Shown: positions 16,816 to 25,917 of the stretch, in pieces
Numbering within the stretch: the first letter of the stretch is position 1
Layout: the number at the start of each line of letters is the position of its first letter
Assembly: GCF_019890615.1 (NCBI RefSeq)
Contig: NZ_JAINVZ010000020.1
Span: forward strand, 1 to 64,000
DNA from: Streptantibioticus parmotrematis
GTDB lineage: Bacteria > Actinomycetota > Actinomycetes > Streptomycetales > Streptomycetaceae
Direction of reading: 5' to 3'
DNA length: 64,000 bases
Notes under the pieces: generated by a model
Database searches by the model: none
Seen by the model: the letters and a program-made list of their open reading frames with translations, nothing else
Told to the model about the DNA's origin: nothing
Made by a program: the position numbers and the translations under genes

Positions 16816-17070
16816 TCTTGACGCGGTGTCATGTGTCACACCGCACGCCGGTCACCCCGGGTCCCGCACCCGTGCACCGAACGCCACCCCGCACCGGAAA
16901 TCGTGTGGCACAGCGCACAAGTTCAGGCCAAACCCGCCCACATCCCGGACGCAAACTATGGCGTACGACACTCGGGCAATCCCGGCAATGCGCACGATTG
17001 CCCAGGTCAGCACGGGAAATGACGCGGGCGGCGGCGAACTTTCTCCCGCGCGACTGTCAGTGCCTTCTCC

Positions 17071-17076
17071 TATGCT
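17071..17076 (+). promoter_or_regulatory. Candidate -10 box, leaderless small gene
   Basis: TATGCT lies seven bases before the ATG at 17084, the spacing expected for a transcript that begins with the start codon. The 268-bp gap upstream (16816-17083) shows no other gene. Confidence 0.4.
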
Positions 17077-17083
17077 TCTTCAC

Positions 17084-17263
17084 ATGGCCCCCATCAATCA
17101 GCCCCAGGCGACGCCTGCCATGCGCCAAGCGCAGGCGCAGGCCGCCATCCGTGCGCTGACGACGCGTGGTCGACTGACCCCGGAGCAGCGCCTTGAGCTG
17201 GCCCGCTGGCAGCGTGCCTGGCTTGCCGCGTGGCGAGACGCGGATTACGTCACGGCAGCCTGA
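17084..17263 (+). CDS. Small conserved-looking protein of unknown function
   Basis: 59 aa, starting with MAPINQPQATPAMRQAQAQA and containing RGRLTPEQRLELARWQRAW, predicted largely alpha-helical and basic, without membrane segment or signal. Codon bias is typical and the gene is followed by a strong hairpin, so it looks like a genuine independent gene. I do not recognise a characterised family. The nearest neighbours give no functional hint. Confidence 0.65.
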   Translation: MAPINQPQATPAMRQAQAQAAIRALTTRGRLTPEQRLELARWQRAWLAAWRDADYVTAA

Positions 17264-17277
17264 CCCTGACCCTTCGA

Positions 17278-17320
17278 GGACGGCCCCGCCCCGCGCTCAC
17301 AGCGTGCGGCGGGGCCGTCC
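17278..17320. terminator. Bidirectional terminator
   Basis: GGACGGCCCCGCC pairs perfectly with GGCGGGGCCGTCC around a 17-base loop that can itself pair. It sits between the convergent small gene and the FAH-family gene. Confidence 0.8.
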
Positions 17321-17363
17321 CGCGTTCAGCGGCTCCTCCGCACGGAAGAGCCGCCGCTGACGG

Positions 17364-18221
17364 TCAGGCGTCGGCGAGCACCTGGCGCTGCCGGCCCAGG
17401 CCCTCGACCTCCAGCTCCACCACGTCCCCGGCCCGCAGGTACGGCTTGGGCTCCGGCTGCCCCATCGCGACGCCCGCCGGGGTGCCGGTGAGGATCACGT
17501 CACCGGGGCGCAGCACCATGAACTGGCTGACGTAGCGCACGACATGGGCCACCGGGAAGATCTGGTCGGCCGTCGAACCGTCCTGCCGCAGCGCCCCGTT
17601 CACCCACAGCCGCAGCGCCAGCGCCTGCGGATCGGACACCTCGTCGGCGGTCACCAGCCAGGGACCCAGCGGGCAGAACGTCTCGCAGCTCTTGCCCTTG
17701 TCCCACTGACCGCCGCGCTCGATCTGGAAGGCCCGCTCGGAGACGTCGTTGGCGACCGCGTAGCCCGCCACCGCCGCCAACGCCTCCTCGTCCGTGCCGA
17801 GAGAACGCGCCGTGCGGCCGATGACGACCGCCAGCTCCACCTCCCAGTCGGTCTTCACGCTCCCGCGCGGGACGAGCACGGTGTCCTCGGGCCCCACCAC
17901 GGTGTCCGTCGCCTTCATGAAGACGATCGGCTCGGCCGGGGCCTGCGCACCGGTCTCGGCCGCGTGGTCGTGGTAGTTGAGCCCGATGCCGACGATCTTG
18001 CCGATCCCGGTCAGCGGCGGCCCGACGCGCAGCCCCGCCGGGTCGACCGCGGGCAGCCCGCCGTCCCGCGCGGCCTCCCGTATCCGCTCCAGCGCGGCCC
18101 GGTCGGCCAGCAGCGTCCCGTCGACGTCGGGCACGAGCCCCGACAGATCCCGTACGACGCCGTCGCCGTCGAGCAGCGCCGGGCGTTCGGCCCCGGCCGG
18201 TCCGACACGCAGCAGCTTCAT
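17364..18221 (-). CDS. Fumarylacetoacetate hydrolase family protein
   Basis: 285 aa. The C-terminal FAH domain begins near residue 75 with VGIGLNYHDHAAETG, the conserved metal-binding segment VKTDWEVELAVVIG and the lid sequence TGTPAGVAMG. Members hydrolyse or isomerise 2-oxo acids, such as acylpyruvate hydrolases, 2-hydroxyhepta-diene-dioate isomerases or oxaloacetate decarboxylases; sequence alone does not choose. ATG with GGGAGGGTGA upstream. It is not near the hppD gene of this window, so a role in tyrosine degradation is not implied. Confidence 0.87.
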   Translation of the reverse strand: MKLLRVGPAGAERPALLDGDGVVRDLSGLVPDVDGTLLADRAALERIREAARDGGLPAVDPAGLRVGPPLTGIGKIVGIGLNYHDHAAETGAQAPAEPIVFMKATDTVVGPEDTVLVPRGSVKTDWEVELAVVIGRTARSLGTDEEALAAVAGYAVANDVSERAFQIERGGQWDKGKSCETFCPLGPWLVTADEVSDPQALALRLWVNGALRQDGSTADQIFPVAHVVRYVSQFMVLRPGDVILTGTPAGVAMGQPEPKPYLRAGDVVELEVEGLGRQRQVLADA

Positions 18222-18321
18222 TCACCCTCCCGTGGTCGTGGTTGGCTTTCCGCCGACGAGGACGGTCATCGGGCGACTTGTTCGATCCTCCAAGCCCGGC
18301 CGCCCGCTCCGCAACCGCCGC

Positions 18322-19080
18322 TCACCCAGTGGACGCCACGGCACCCGGTGCCACCTGCCGCTCCCGCGACAGCCAGGCCCGCTCGACCGCGGTCCAGGTC
18401 ACCGTGGTCACGGTGTAGAGCCCGGCCGCCAGCGGGACCACCGCCACGGTCAGCAGCGTCGCGAACGACAGCCACGGCGTCATCCGCGCCACCGCACCCC
18501 CGCCGACCGGGCCGACAGCGGCAACCCCGCCCAGTGCCCCGGCCCCGCTCGCCGCTGCCGCCGCCGCGCGCGTCCTCCGGTACGTCCACGTGGCGACCAC
18601 CGCGACCACGGCGAACAGCGCGAGGAACACCAGCCCGTGTGCCCCGAAGGGCCCGCCGTCGCGCAGCGCCTCCGCCCAGCGGCCCTCCAGCGGCACGCCC
18701 AGCAGCGTGGCATGACCGAGCAACCCGCCACCCCCGGTCCAGAACAGCCGGTTCATCACGAAGAAGAACGGCAACTGCACCAGCATCGGCAGACACCCCG
18801 CGACGGGCGACACCCCCTCTCGTGCCGACAACTCGGTCAGTGCGGCGCGCAACCGCTCCGGGTCGCCGCGGTGCCGCGCGTTCAACCGCGCGATCCGCGG
18901 CGCCAGTCGGGCCCGGGCGCGCTCCCCTCGGACGGCCGCCCGGGCCAGCGGATGCAGCGCCAGGCGGACGCAGACGGTGAACAGGACGATCGCGGCGGCC
19001 GTGGCCGACGCCCCCAGCAAGGGGCGCAGACCGTCCGCGAGATGAGACAGGACAGTGACAAGTGGTGTGTAGACGGACAT
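18322..19080 (-). CDS. YidC/Oxa1-family membrane protein insertase (second-type paralogue)
   Basis: 252 aa. The core has five hydrophobic segments. The region after TM1 includes a basic cytoplasmic helix (PRIARLNARHRGDPERLRAA) and the hallmark CLPMLVQLPFFFVMNRLFW. The family inserts membrane proteins with or without Sec. The usual yidC next to rnpA/rpmH is elsewhere, so this is an extra, short paralogue. ATG with GGAGGG. The upstream same-strand neighbour is a small two-helix membrane protein, a pairing I recall from other streptomycetes. Confidence 0.82.
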   Translation of the reverse strand: MSVYTPLVTVLSHLADGLRPLLGASATAAAIVLFTVCVRLALHPLARAAVRGERARARLAPRIARLNARHRGDPERLRAALTELSAREGVSPVAGCLPMLVQLPFFFVMNRLFWTGGGGLLGHATLLGVPLEGRWAEALRDGGPFGAHGLVFLALFAVVAVVATWTYRRTRAAAAAASGAGALGGVAAVGPVGGGAVARMTPWLSFATLLTVAVVPLAAGLYTVTTVTWTAVERAWLSRERQVAPGAVASTG

Positions 19081-19251
19081 GGTTGAGCCCTCCGCGGGTC
19101 TCGTCGAGCCGGAGTCCGGACGCGGCCCGGTGAGGGCGGGCATCCGGAGGGAATCTCGGCAAGGACGAGCCGCGCGGGCACACTCACGCGCACCAGGCAT
19201 CCGAGCGCGTCGACGCGCTTCCGCGCACATCACGCTCCGGCGCCCCAGGCA

Positions 19252-19405
19252 CCCACGTGCGTCACGCGTCCACGGGCGTCACGCATCCACGCGCATCACG
19301 CACCGGTGGCCGTCACGCGTCCACGGGCGTCTCGCACTCAGGCGCGCCGCACCCACGGGCCTCACGGATTCGGGTGCGTCACGCTCCCCGCACGCGTCAC
19401 GTCAC
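19252..19405. repeat. 17-bp degenerate tandem repeat, about nine copies
   Basis: Units such as TCCACGGGCGTCACGCA (19269), its variants at 19286, 19303 and 19320 and weaker copies to about 19405 fill most of the 347-bp gap 19081-19427. It is not CRISPR-like because there are no unique spacers. The gap holds no gene. Confidence 0.75.
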
Positions 19406-19427
19406 GGTTTCGGGGCACGGTGGAGCC

Positions 19428-19856
19428 CTACGCGGCCGTCCTGAGGGGACGGCCGGGTGCCCTGGGCCGGGGCCGGCCGGACGCGTCGGGATCGCGCTGC
19501 GCCAGAAAGGCGGTACGCCGCTCACGGTCCCGTATCGCGGTCCGTATTCGCCCGGGCGGAACGGGCCGCACGCAGACGGCGACCGCGAACGCGCGGCACA
19601 GCAGCAGCGCGGCGGCCGTGGCCGTGACGGCGGCGACCGCGGTGGCGGGCCCCGCGTCGACCAGCAACAGGCCGAGCGCGGCGGCGACCAGCAGCAGGAA
19701 GACGACGCCCGCCCTGCCACGGCCCGGGATACGCCCCGGACGGCTCAGGGACGCGCGGCCCTCCCGCGAGGAAGCGGAAGGCACGACCCGGGCGCGAGCG
19801 CGCGGGACGTCACCACGACGCGCTTCGTCACGACGATCCGTCCGACATCCCGCCAT
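19428..19856 (-). CDS. Small membrane protein, DUF6412-like
   Basis: 142 aa. Two adjacent hydrophobic helices (about 50-68 and 72-95) are followed by a basic tail with RTAIRDRERRTAFLAQRDPDASG, which I associate from memory with DUF6412, a family found beside YidC-like genes. The first 45 residues are Arg/Ser-rich and may not be translated; an internal start near the first helix is possible. It is transcribed toward the YidC-like gene. The 245 bp upstream (19857-20101) contain no recognisable gene. Confidence 0.6.
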   Translation of the reverse strand: MAGCRTDRRDEARRGDVPRARARVVPSASSREGRASLSRPGRIPGRGRAGVVFLLLVAAALGLLLVDAGPATAVAAVTATAAALLLCRAFAVAVCVRPVPPGRIRTAIRDRERRTAFLAQRDPDASGRPRPRAPGRPLRTAA

Positions 19857-20101
19857 CGCGGCTCACCCCCTTCCCCCGCCCGCGAAGAGCCCTTCTCCGC
19901 ACCGGACTTCGAGTCACTCACGATGCTATGCCCGCCCTCTGACAACGCCCCGCGCCCGCCCCCGGTTCCCGTCCGCCGCCCGGTTCCCACGGCTCAAGGC
20001 CCCGACCCCGCCGCACCGCCTACGCCGCCCCGCTGGCCTACGCCGCCCCGCCGCCGTGCCATCGGCACGCCGCCGCGCCGACGCCCCGCCGTCAGAACGC
20101 C

Positions 20102-21595
20102 TCAACCCCCCACCAGCCGCGACACCGTGTAGATGACCAGCCCCGCCAGCGCGCCCACCACGGTGCCGTTGATGCGGATGAACTGGAGGTCGCGGCCGAC
20201 GTGGGCCTCGATCTTGCGGGAGGTCTGGTCCGCGTCCCAGCTCGCCACGGTGTCCGTGATGAGCAGCGTGATCTCGTCCCGGTAGGTCGTGACGACGTAC
20301 GTCGCCGCGTCCTCCAGCCAGCCGTCCACCTTCGCCTGGAGCCGTTCGTCCGAGGCCATCCGCGTGCCCAGTGACAGCAGCGACGCCCGGGCGCGCAGCC
20401 GCAGTTCGCTGTGGTCGTCCTCGGCCGCCGCGACGACCATCGAGCGCACCGCGTTCCACGTCGACTCGATGAGGTCCTGCACCTCGCCGCGGGCCAGGAC
20501 GTCGCGCTTGAGCCGTTCCACCCGCTCCCGGGTGTCCTGATCGGACTGGAGCTCACCGGCGAAGTCGCCCAGGAAGCGGTCGAGCGCGGCGCGCGCCGGA
20601 TGCTCGGGCATGTCGCGCATCTCGCTGACGAACCTGACCAGTTCCTTGTAGACGCGCTCCCCCACCCGCCGGTCCACGAACCGCGGCGTCCAGCCGGGCG
20701 CGCCGCCCTGTACCGCCGCCATGACGGAGTCCCCGTGCGTCACGAGCCAGTCGTACCCCCGCGCGCACACCAGGTCCACGACCCTGCGGTGGCCGCCGTC
20801 CGTGACGACCCGCTCCAGCATCCGCCCGAGTCCGGGCGCCACCTCCATGGCGTCGGCGCGGCGGGTGATCGCCTCGCCGACGACGGCCTGCACGTCGGAG
20901 TCGCGCAGCACGGTGAGGGCGCCGCGCAGCGCGGCGGCGGCCTGTTCCATGACGCGGTCGGCGTGTTCGGGGTCGGCCAGCCAGTGGCCGAGCCGCCGGC
21001 CGATCCCGACGGCGCGCAGCCTGGCCCGTACGACCGGTTCCGACAGGAAGTTCTCGCCCACGAACTCGCCGAGCGAGCGGCCCAGCACGTCCTTCTTCGT
21101 CGGGATGATCGCGGTGTGCGGGATGGGCAGGCCCAACGGGCGCTTGAACAGCGCGGTCACCGCGAACCAGTCGGCCAGCGCGCCGACCATGCCCGCCTCG
21201 GCCGCCGCCGCGACGTAACCGGTCCAGGCGCCGGCGCCAGATGCCCCGGCCCACTTGGCCAGCCCGTAGACGACCGTCGCGACCAGCAGGAATCCGGTCG
21301 CGATCAGCTTCATCCGCCGTACGCCACGCCGCCGTTCCTCGTCGGCGGGCCCGAACGCGAACCCCCCGCCCCCGCCGAGCCGCGCCCCGCCGGTCCCTGC
21401 GACCTCGCAGGCCGCACCCGGGGCACCAGCACCCCCGACCGCGGCACCAGCCGCGTCGGTCGCACGAGGCGCATCAGTCTCATCGAGCGCACCAGCTCCA
21501 CCAGCCCCAGCCCCGCCGGAACCAGCCGCTCCGCCAGTCCCGTCAGCCGCCTCGGAACCAGTCGCCCCGTCCCGCTTCTCCCTCACCACGTCCAT
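20102..21595 (-). CDS. DUF445 domain membrane-associated protein
   Basis: 497 aa. An Ala/Gly-rich N-terminal region of about 85 residues precedes a DUF445 core with two N-terminal membrane segments (from MKLIATGFLLVATVVYGLA), GALADWFAVTALFKRPLG and PHTAIIPTKKDVLGRSLGEF. It ends in a C-terminal membrane helix (GTVVGALAGLVIYTVSRLVGG region). DUF445/YheB-type proteins have no settled function. ATG 21595 follows GGAGG closely. The low-complexity N-terminus could be partly untranslated if the start were at the later MKLIATG. Confidence 0.82.
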   Translation of the reverse strand: MDVVREKRDGATGSEAADGTGGAAGSGGAGAGGAGALDETDAPRATDAAGAAVGGAGAPGAACEVAGTGGARLGGGGGFAFGPADEERRRGVRRMKLIATGFLLVATVVYGLAKWAGASGAGAWTGYVAAAAEAGMVGALADWFAVTALFKRPLGLPIPHTAIIPTKKDVLGRSLGEFVGENFLSEPVVRARLRAVGIGRRLGHWLADPEHADRVMEQAAAALRGALTVLRDSDVQAVVGEAITRRADAMEVAPGLGRMLERVVTDGGHRRVVDLVCARGYDWLVTHGDSVMAAVQGGAPGWTPRFVDRRVGERVYKELVRFVSEMRDMPEHPARAALDRFLGDFAGELQSDQDTRERVERLKRDVLARGEVQDLIESTWNAVRSMVVAAAEDDHSELRLRARASLLSLGTRMASDERLQAKVDGWLEDAATYVVTTYRDEITLLITDTVASWDADQTSRKIEAHVGRDLQFIRINGTVVGALAGLVIYTVSRLVGG

Positions 21596-21881
21596 GCCTC
21601 CACCCCGTGATTGTGCCCCCGGTGCGCCGTCCGCCACGCGAACACGCCCCCATCCCGACCCTGGCCCGTCCCCTACGGGCCCCTGCCGTCTCCTACGGGC
21701 CCCTGCCCTGCCCTGCCCGACGGAACGAGACCGAAGTCGTACGCCGCTGTGGCCAAAGCGGTACCCGCCGAGGGGCGAACGCGTACATCTGCGTGGGATC
21801 ATGGGAGTCCGGACGAGGCCGCCGGACCGACGACGCTTCCGCAGCCGCTCGCTCCGCCCTTCCATTCGAGGAGAACGCCGC

Positions 21882-23198
21882 GTGACCCGGAAGTCCGGCT
21901 GTACGCTGGCCGCCGCGTTGCTGGCGGTGATGGCCGTCGTCTGCGCCGTGATCGTCGTCGGCCTCCACCACGCCGCCGCCCCCGTGGCCGACGGCGCGGC
22001 CCCGCAGCCGCACGCCACCCTGGCCGACCCCGCGTCCGCCGGTGACTGGGTGGCCGGCTGGGCGACGTCGCCCGCGGCGGGCGAGCCGAACACCCGGCAC
22101 GGCTACCCGGGCATGTCGATCCGCAACGTCGTGCACACCAGCGCCGGAGGCACCGCCGCCCGCGTGCAGTTGTCCAACCTCTTCGGTGTCGCGCCGCTCA
22201 CCCTGACCGACGTGACGCTGGGCGTCGCCGCGGGGCCCGGTGGCGCGGACGCGGTGCCCGGCGCGCTGGTGCGGCTGGCCTTCGACGGGCGGCCCACGGT
22301 GACGATCCCGGCCGGGGCCAGCGTGTTGAGCGACCCGGCGCGACTGCGCGTGCCGACCGCCGCCGACCTGCTGGTGACCACCTACACGCGGGATCCGTCC
22401 GGCCCGGTCACGTACCACCCGATGGCCCGCGAGACCTCCTACCTGGCGCGCGGCGACCACGCGGGGGACGTGGAGGGGACCGCGTTCACCGAGCAGACGC
22501 CGTACTGGCGTTACGTGACGGGTGTGGACGTGTGGACGGCGGACGCCACCGGCACCGTCGTGGCGTTCGGCGACTCGATCACCGACGGCCGCACCTCCAC
22601 CGTCGGCGCCGACCACCGCTGGCCCGACTACCTGGCCCAGCGGCTGCGTTCGGCCGCGAACGGGCCCCGGCTCAGCGTGGTCGACGAGGGCATCAGCGGC
22701 AACCGCCTGCTGTCGAACGCCCAGCCGGACATGCCGGGCAACGGCCCGAGCGGCCTGTCGCGGCTGGACCGGGACGCGCTGTCGCAGCCTGGCGCCAAGG
22801 TGCTGGTCGTGGACCTCGGCATCAACGACATCCTCCAGGACCCGCGCACCATCACGCCGGAGGCGGTGGTCGCCGGGCTCCAGGCGATCACCCGCGAGGC
22901 GCACGCGCACGGCCTGCGGGTGGTCGGCTCGACGCTGACGCCGTTCGGCGGCACGCGCGGCTGGACACCCCGGCTGGAGGCGGTGCGCGAGCGGGTCAAC
23001 GAAGTGATCCGCTCCGGGCGGGTGTTCGACGCGGTGGCCGACTTCGACAGGGCGTTGCGCGACCCGATGGCCCCCGAACGGCTGCGCCCGGCCTACGACT
23101 CCGGCGACCACCTGCACCCCACGGACGCCGGATACCGGGCGATGGCCGACGCGATCGGACTCGACACCCTGACGGGCGCGGCCCCGGCCGGCGTGTGA
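21882..23198 (+). CDS. Secreted SGNH/GDSL hydrolase
   Basis: 438 aa. A signal anchor/peptide (hydrophobic 8-28) and an N-terminal beta-domain (60-215) lead into an SGNH esterase domain. Block I is FGDSITDGRTS with nucleophile Ser232, block III is LGINDI and block V is DHLHPTDAGY with the catalytic Asp/His. Such enzymes are extracellular lipases, carbohydrate esterases or deacylases. GTG 21882 has GAGGAGAA upstream. It is divergent from the DUF445 gene. Confidence 0.88.
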   Translation: MTRKSGCTLAAALLAVMAVVCAVIVVGLHHAAAPVADGAAPQPHATLADPASAGDWVAGWATSPAAGEPNTRHGYPGMSIRNVVHTSAGGTAARVQLSNLFGVAPLTLTDVTLGVAAGPGGADAVPGALVRLAFDGRPTVTIPAGASVLSDPARLRVPTAADLLVTTYTRDPSGPVTYHPMARETSYLARGDHAGDVEGTAFTEQTPYWRYVTGVDVWTADATGTVVAFGDSITDGRTSTVGADHRWPDYLAQRLRSAANGPRLSVVDEGISGNRLLSNAQPDMPGNGPSGLSRLDRDALSQPGAKVLVVDLGINDILQDPRTITPEAVVAGLQAITREAHAHGLRVVGSTLTPFGGTRGWTPRLEAVRERVNEVIRSGRVFDAVADFDRALRDPMAPERLRPAYDSGDHLHPTDAGYRAMADAIGLDTLTGAAPAGV

Positions 23199-23255
23199 CG
23201 TGAGCACGCCCCGACCAGCCGCCGCAGGGCGCCCGCCCGGCCTCCGTACCGCCCT

Positions 23256-24224
23256 CTACAGCCCCTGGCTGCCCGCGCACATCCTCCCGATCACGTCCTC
23301 GATGGCCGGTTCGCGCACCGACAGGTCCACCAGCGGGTAGCGCGCCGCCAGTCGGGCCACCAGCGGGGCCGCGCTCGCCGAGGCGGGGAAGCGCAGCCAC
23401 TGGCGCGGGCCCTCCACCCGGACCGACCGCACGCCGTCCACCTCCACCGGCGGCAGTTCGCGGTCGAAGTCGACGACGAGGACGCGTTCGCTGTCGCCGA
23501 TGGCGTGCAGGCCGGCCAGTCCGCCGTCGTAGACCAGGCGGCCGTGGTCGATGACCATCACCCTGCGGCACAACTGCTCGATGTCGGTGAGGTCGTGGGT
23601 GGTCAGCAGCACGGTGGTGCCGTGTTCCGCGTTCACCTCGCGCAGGAAGTCGCGCACCTTCGCCTTGCTGATCACGTCGAGGCCGATGGTGGGCTCGTCG
23701 AGGTAGAGCACCTCGGGGTCGGGCAGCAGCGCCGCCGCGATGTCGCCGCGCATCCGCTGGCCCAGCGACAGCTGCCGCACCGGCACGTCCAGCAGGTCGG
23801 CCAGATCGAGCAGTTCGACGCAGCGGTCGAGGTTGGCCCGGTAACGGGCGTCCGGCACCCGGTACATGCGCCGCACCAGCTCGTAGGAGTCGCGCAGCGG
23901 CAGGTCCCACCACAGCGTCGTGCGCTGTCCGAAGACCACGCCGATCCGCCGGGCCAGCCGCAGCCGCTCGCGCGACGGATCGATCCCGGCGACCGTCACC
24001 CGGCCCGCACTCGGCATCAGAATGCCGGTGAGCATCTTCACGGACGTGGACTTTCCCGCGCCGTTGGGCCCGATGTAGCCGACCATCTCGCCGCGTGGCA
24101 CCTCGAAGGAGATGCCGTCCACCGCGCGCACCTCGTGCCGTTCGCGGCGCAGCCTGCCCGCCTTGCGGCGCACCTGGAAGACCTTCTCCACGTCCTCGAA
24201 CCGGATCAGTGCCTGTGTGCCCAT
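23256..24224 (-). CDS. ABC exporter ATP-binding protein
   Basis: 322 aa. Walker A GPNGAGKST (52-60), the signature region QLSLGQRMR, Walker B VLYLDEPTIGLD and the H-loop TTHDL are all present. The C-terminal 80 residues form an extra domain common in this exporter group. With the two permeases encoded just upstream (4-base and overlapping junctions) it forms an ABC-2 exporter. No substrate clue exists nearby. Confidence 0.9.
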   Translation of the reverse strand: MGTQALIRFEDVEKVFQVRRKAGRLRRERHEVRAVDGISFEVPRGEMVGYIGPNGAGKSTSVKMLTGILMPSAGRVTVAGIDPSRERLRLARRIGVVFGQRTTLWWDLPLRDSYELVRRMYRVPDARYRANLDRCVELLDLADLLDVPVRQLSLGQRMRGDIAAALLPDPEVLYLDEPTIGLDVISKAKVRDFLREVNAEHGTTVLLTTHDLTDIEQLCRRVMVIDHGRLVYDGGLAGLHAIGDSERVLVVDFDRELPPVEVDGVRSVRVEGPRQWLRFPASASAAPLVARLAARYPLVDLSVREPAIEDVIGRMCAGSQGL

Positions 24225-24227
24225 CGT

Positions 24228-25127
24228 TCAGCTCCCCGTGCTCCGGTACGACCTCAGGCCCGCGCGCCAGGCCAGTCCCGCCAGGGCGCACACCGCGAGC
24301 GCGACCGCCGGGGACAGCCATCCCGTCCAGCCGGGCAGCCCGAGCGGCTCCGGCCTGCCCAGGATCCACAGCGCGGGCATCCAGTTGACGAAGGCGACGG
24401 GCACGACGAAGACCGCGCCGCGCACCAGTTCCCTGGCGAAGAGCGTCGGCGGGTACTGCGTCATCGTGCCGCCGCCGTGGGTGAACGAGCTCTGCACCTC
24501 CGCCGCGTCGCCCGCGCGGAACTGCAACGCCGCGCCCGCGGTGTAGAACGCGCCGAAGATCGCCGCGCCGCTGACCGCCATCACCGGCAGCAGCAGCGCC
24601 CTGCCCGGGGTCCACGCCACGTGCAGCCGGATCAGCGACCACACCAGCACCACCGCCGCCTGCGTCAGCCGTCCCAGCCGCCGCAGCGCGAAGCGGTCGG
24701 CGGCCACCTGCGCGAAGATCGGCACTGGCCGCACCAGCAGCGCGTCGACCGTCCCGTCGCGCACCCTGCGCCCCAGCCCGTCCAGGCTGCCCAGCAGCAG
24801 ATCGGCCAGCCCGATGGCGACGCCCGAACTCCCGTACAGGAACGCGGTCTCGGCGAGCGTGAAGCCGCCGAGGGTGCGGGTGTGCCCGAAGATGATCGCG
24901 ATCGTGACGAAATCCAGCGCGGTCATGCACGCGTTGCCGACGACGGTCATCAGGAACGAGACGCGATACGTCAGCGTGGAACGCGACCACATACCGGCGA
25001 TGAGCAGATACGCGCGGCAACCGGCGACCGCCTCGCGCAGCCGGTCGCGCAGCGGCCACCGCGCGGCGTACGGACCCGCGTCGGTGCCGACCGCCTCCGT
25101 TTCCGGTGCGTACGAGACCTCACCCAC
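24228..25127 (-). CDS. ABC-2 family permease (DUF990-type)
   Basis: 299 aa with about six membrane helices and a cytosolic N-terminus. GTG 25127 overlaps the last codons of the preceding permease gene, and the ATP-binding gene follows after three bases. The pairing of two dissimilar DUF990-like permeases with one ATPase is typical of this actinobacterial exporter set. Confidence 0.85.
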   Translation of the reverse strand: MGEVSYAPETEAVGTDAGPYAARWPLRDRLREAVAGCRAYLLIAGMWSRSTLTYRVSFLMTVVGNACMTALDFVTIAIIFGHTRTLGGFTLAETAFLYGSSGVAIGLADLLLGSLDGLGRRVRDGTVDALLVRPVPIFAQVAADRFALRRLGRLTQAAVVLVWSLIRLHVAWTPGRALLLPVMAVSGAAIFGAFYTAGAALQFRAGDAAEVQSSFTHGGGTMTQYPPTLFARELVRGAVFVVPVAFVNWMPALWILGRPEPLGLPGWTGWLSPAVALAVCALAGLAWRAGLRSYRSTGS

Positions 25128-25917
25128 CCTGCACCACCACCCTGCGCGTCGCCGCCGACTGCACCAGCCGTCCCGCGCCCAGCAGGACCACCGCCCACAC
25201 CGCCTGGAAGCCCAGCGCGGAGGCCAGTCGCGCACCGGTGTCGCGGCCCAGGTAGACGTCGGCGGGCACCTGGAGCAGCGCCGACCACGGCAGCGCGCGG
25301 GCCAGCACGCCGAGTGCGCCGGGGAAGACGGTGAGCGGCAGCAGCATGCCGGAGAAGAAGATCGCGGCCAGCGAGGCCAGCAGCACGATCCCGGTGCCGT
25401 CCAGCAGCCAGAAGGCGGCCAGCGCCACCAGGTAGCGCAGCGCGAAGCTGATCACGACGCCCAGCGCGACCGCCAGCAGGAACGCCGCCCACACGCCCGG
25501 CGACGCGGGCCACACCAGCGGGAAGAACAGGCCTCCGGCGGCCATCGGCAGCACGCCCCGGCCCAGCAGGTGGAACCCGGCGCGGCCGATGTCCCGTGCC
25601 AGCCACCACAGTTGGAGGTCGGCGGGGCGGTACAGGTCGGTCGCCACGTCGCCGGAGCGGATGCGGTCGATCAGCTCGGCCTCGAAGCCGCCGAAGAGCG
25701 CCGTGGTCATCAGCATCGCCTGCCCGAGCCAGACGAACGTCACGGCCTGCCCGAGGTCGTAGCCGCCCAGATGCGGGCGCACCCGCCACAGCGCGATGTA
25801 GGTGTAGGCGATGACGAAACCGAAGACGGTGTTGGTGAACACTCCGGCGAGGGTCGCCGTACGGTAGGTCGCGTAACGCCGGAAGCCCCTCACCAGCACG
25901 GCCGCGTACAGCCGCAT
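25120..25917 (-). CDS. ABC-2 family permease (DUF990-type), first gene of operon
   Basis: 265 aa with six predicted helices. It has the family-like features DRIRSGDVATDLYRPADLQLWW and IFFSGMLLPLTVFPG. ATG 25917 is preceded by GGAGGGG. It heads a three-gene exporter operon and is divergent from the class A PBP gene. Confidence 0.85.
   Translation of the reverse strand: MRLYAAVLVRGFRRYATYRTATLAGVFTNTVFGFVIAYTYIALWRVRPHLGGYDLGQAVTFVWLGQAMLMTTALFGGFEAELIDRIRSGDVATDLYRPADLQLWWLARDIGRAGFHLLGRGVLPMAAGGLFFPLVWPASPGVWAAFLLAVALGVVISFALRYLVALAAFWLLDGTGIVLLASLAAIFFSGMLLPLTVFPGALGVLARALPWSALLQVPADVYLGRDTGARLASALGFQAVWAVVLLGAGRLVQSAATRRVVVQGG

Noticed and set aside
18322-18980. Pro/Arg-rich plus-strand frames around 18.2-19.1 kb
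   Set aside because: Antisense to the YidC-like gene, whose membrane helices and CLPMLVQLPFF motif are clear.
19252-19405. Possible CRISPR array
   Set aside because: The 17-bp units are adjacent and degenerate, without unique spacers of constant length, and no cas gene is present.
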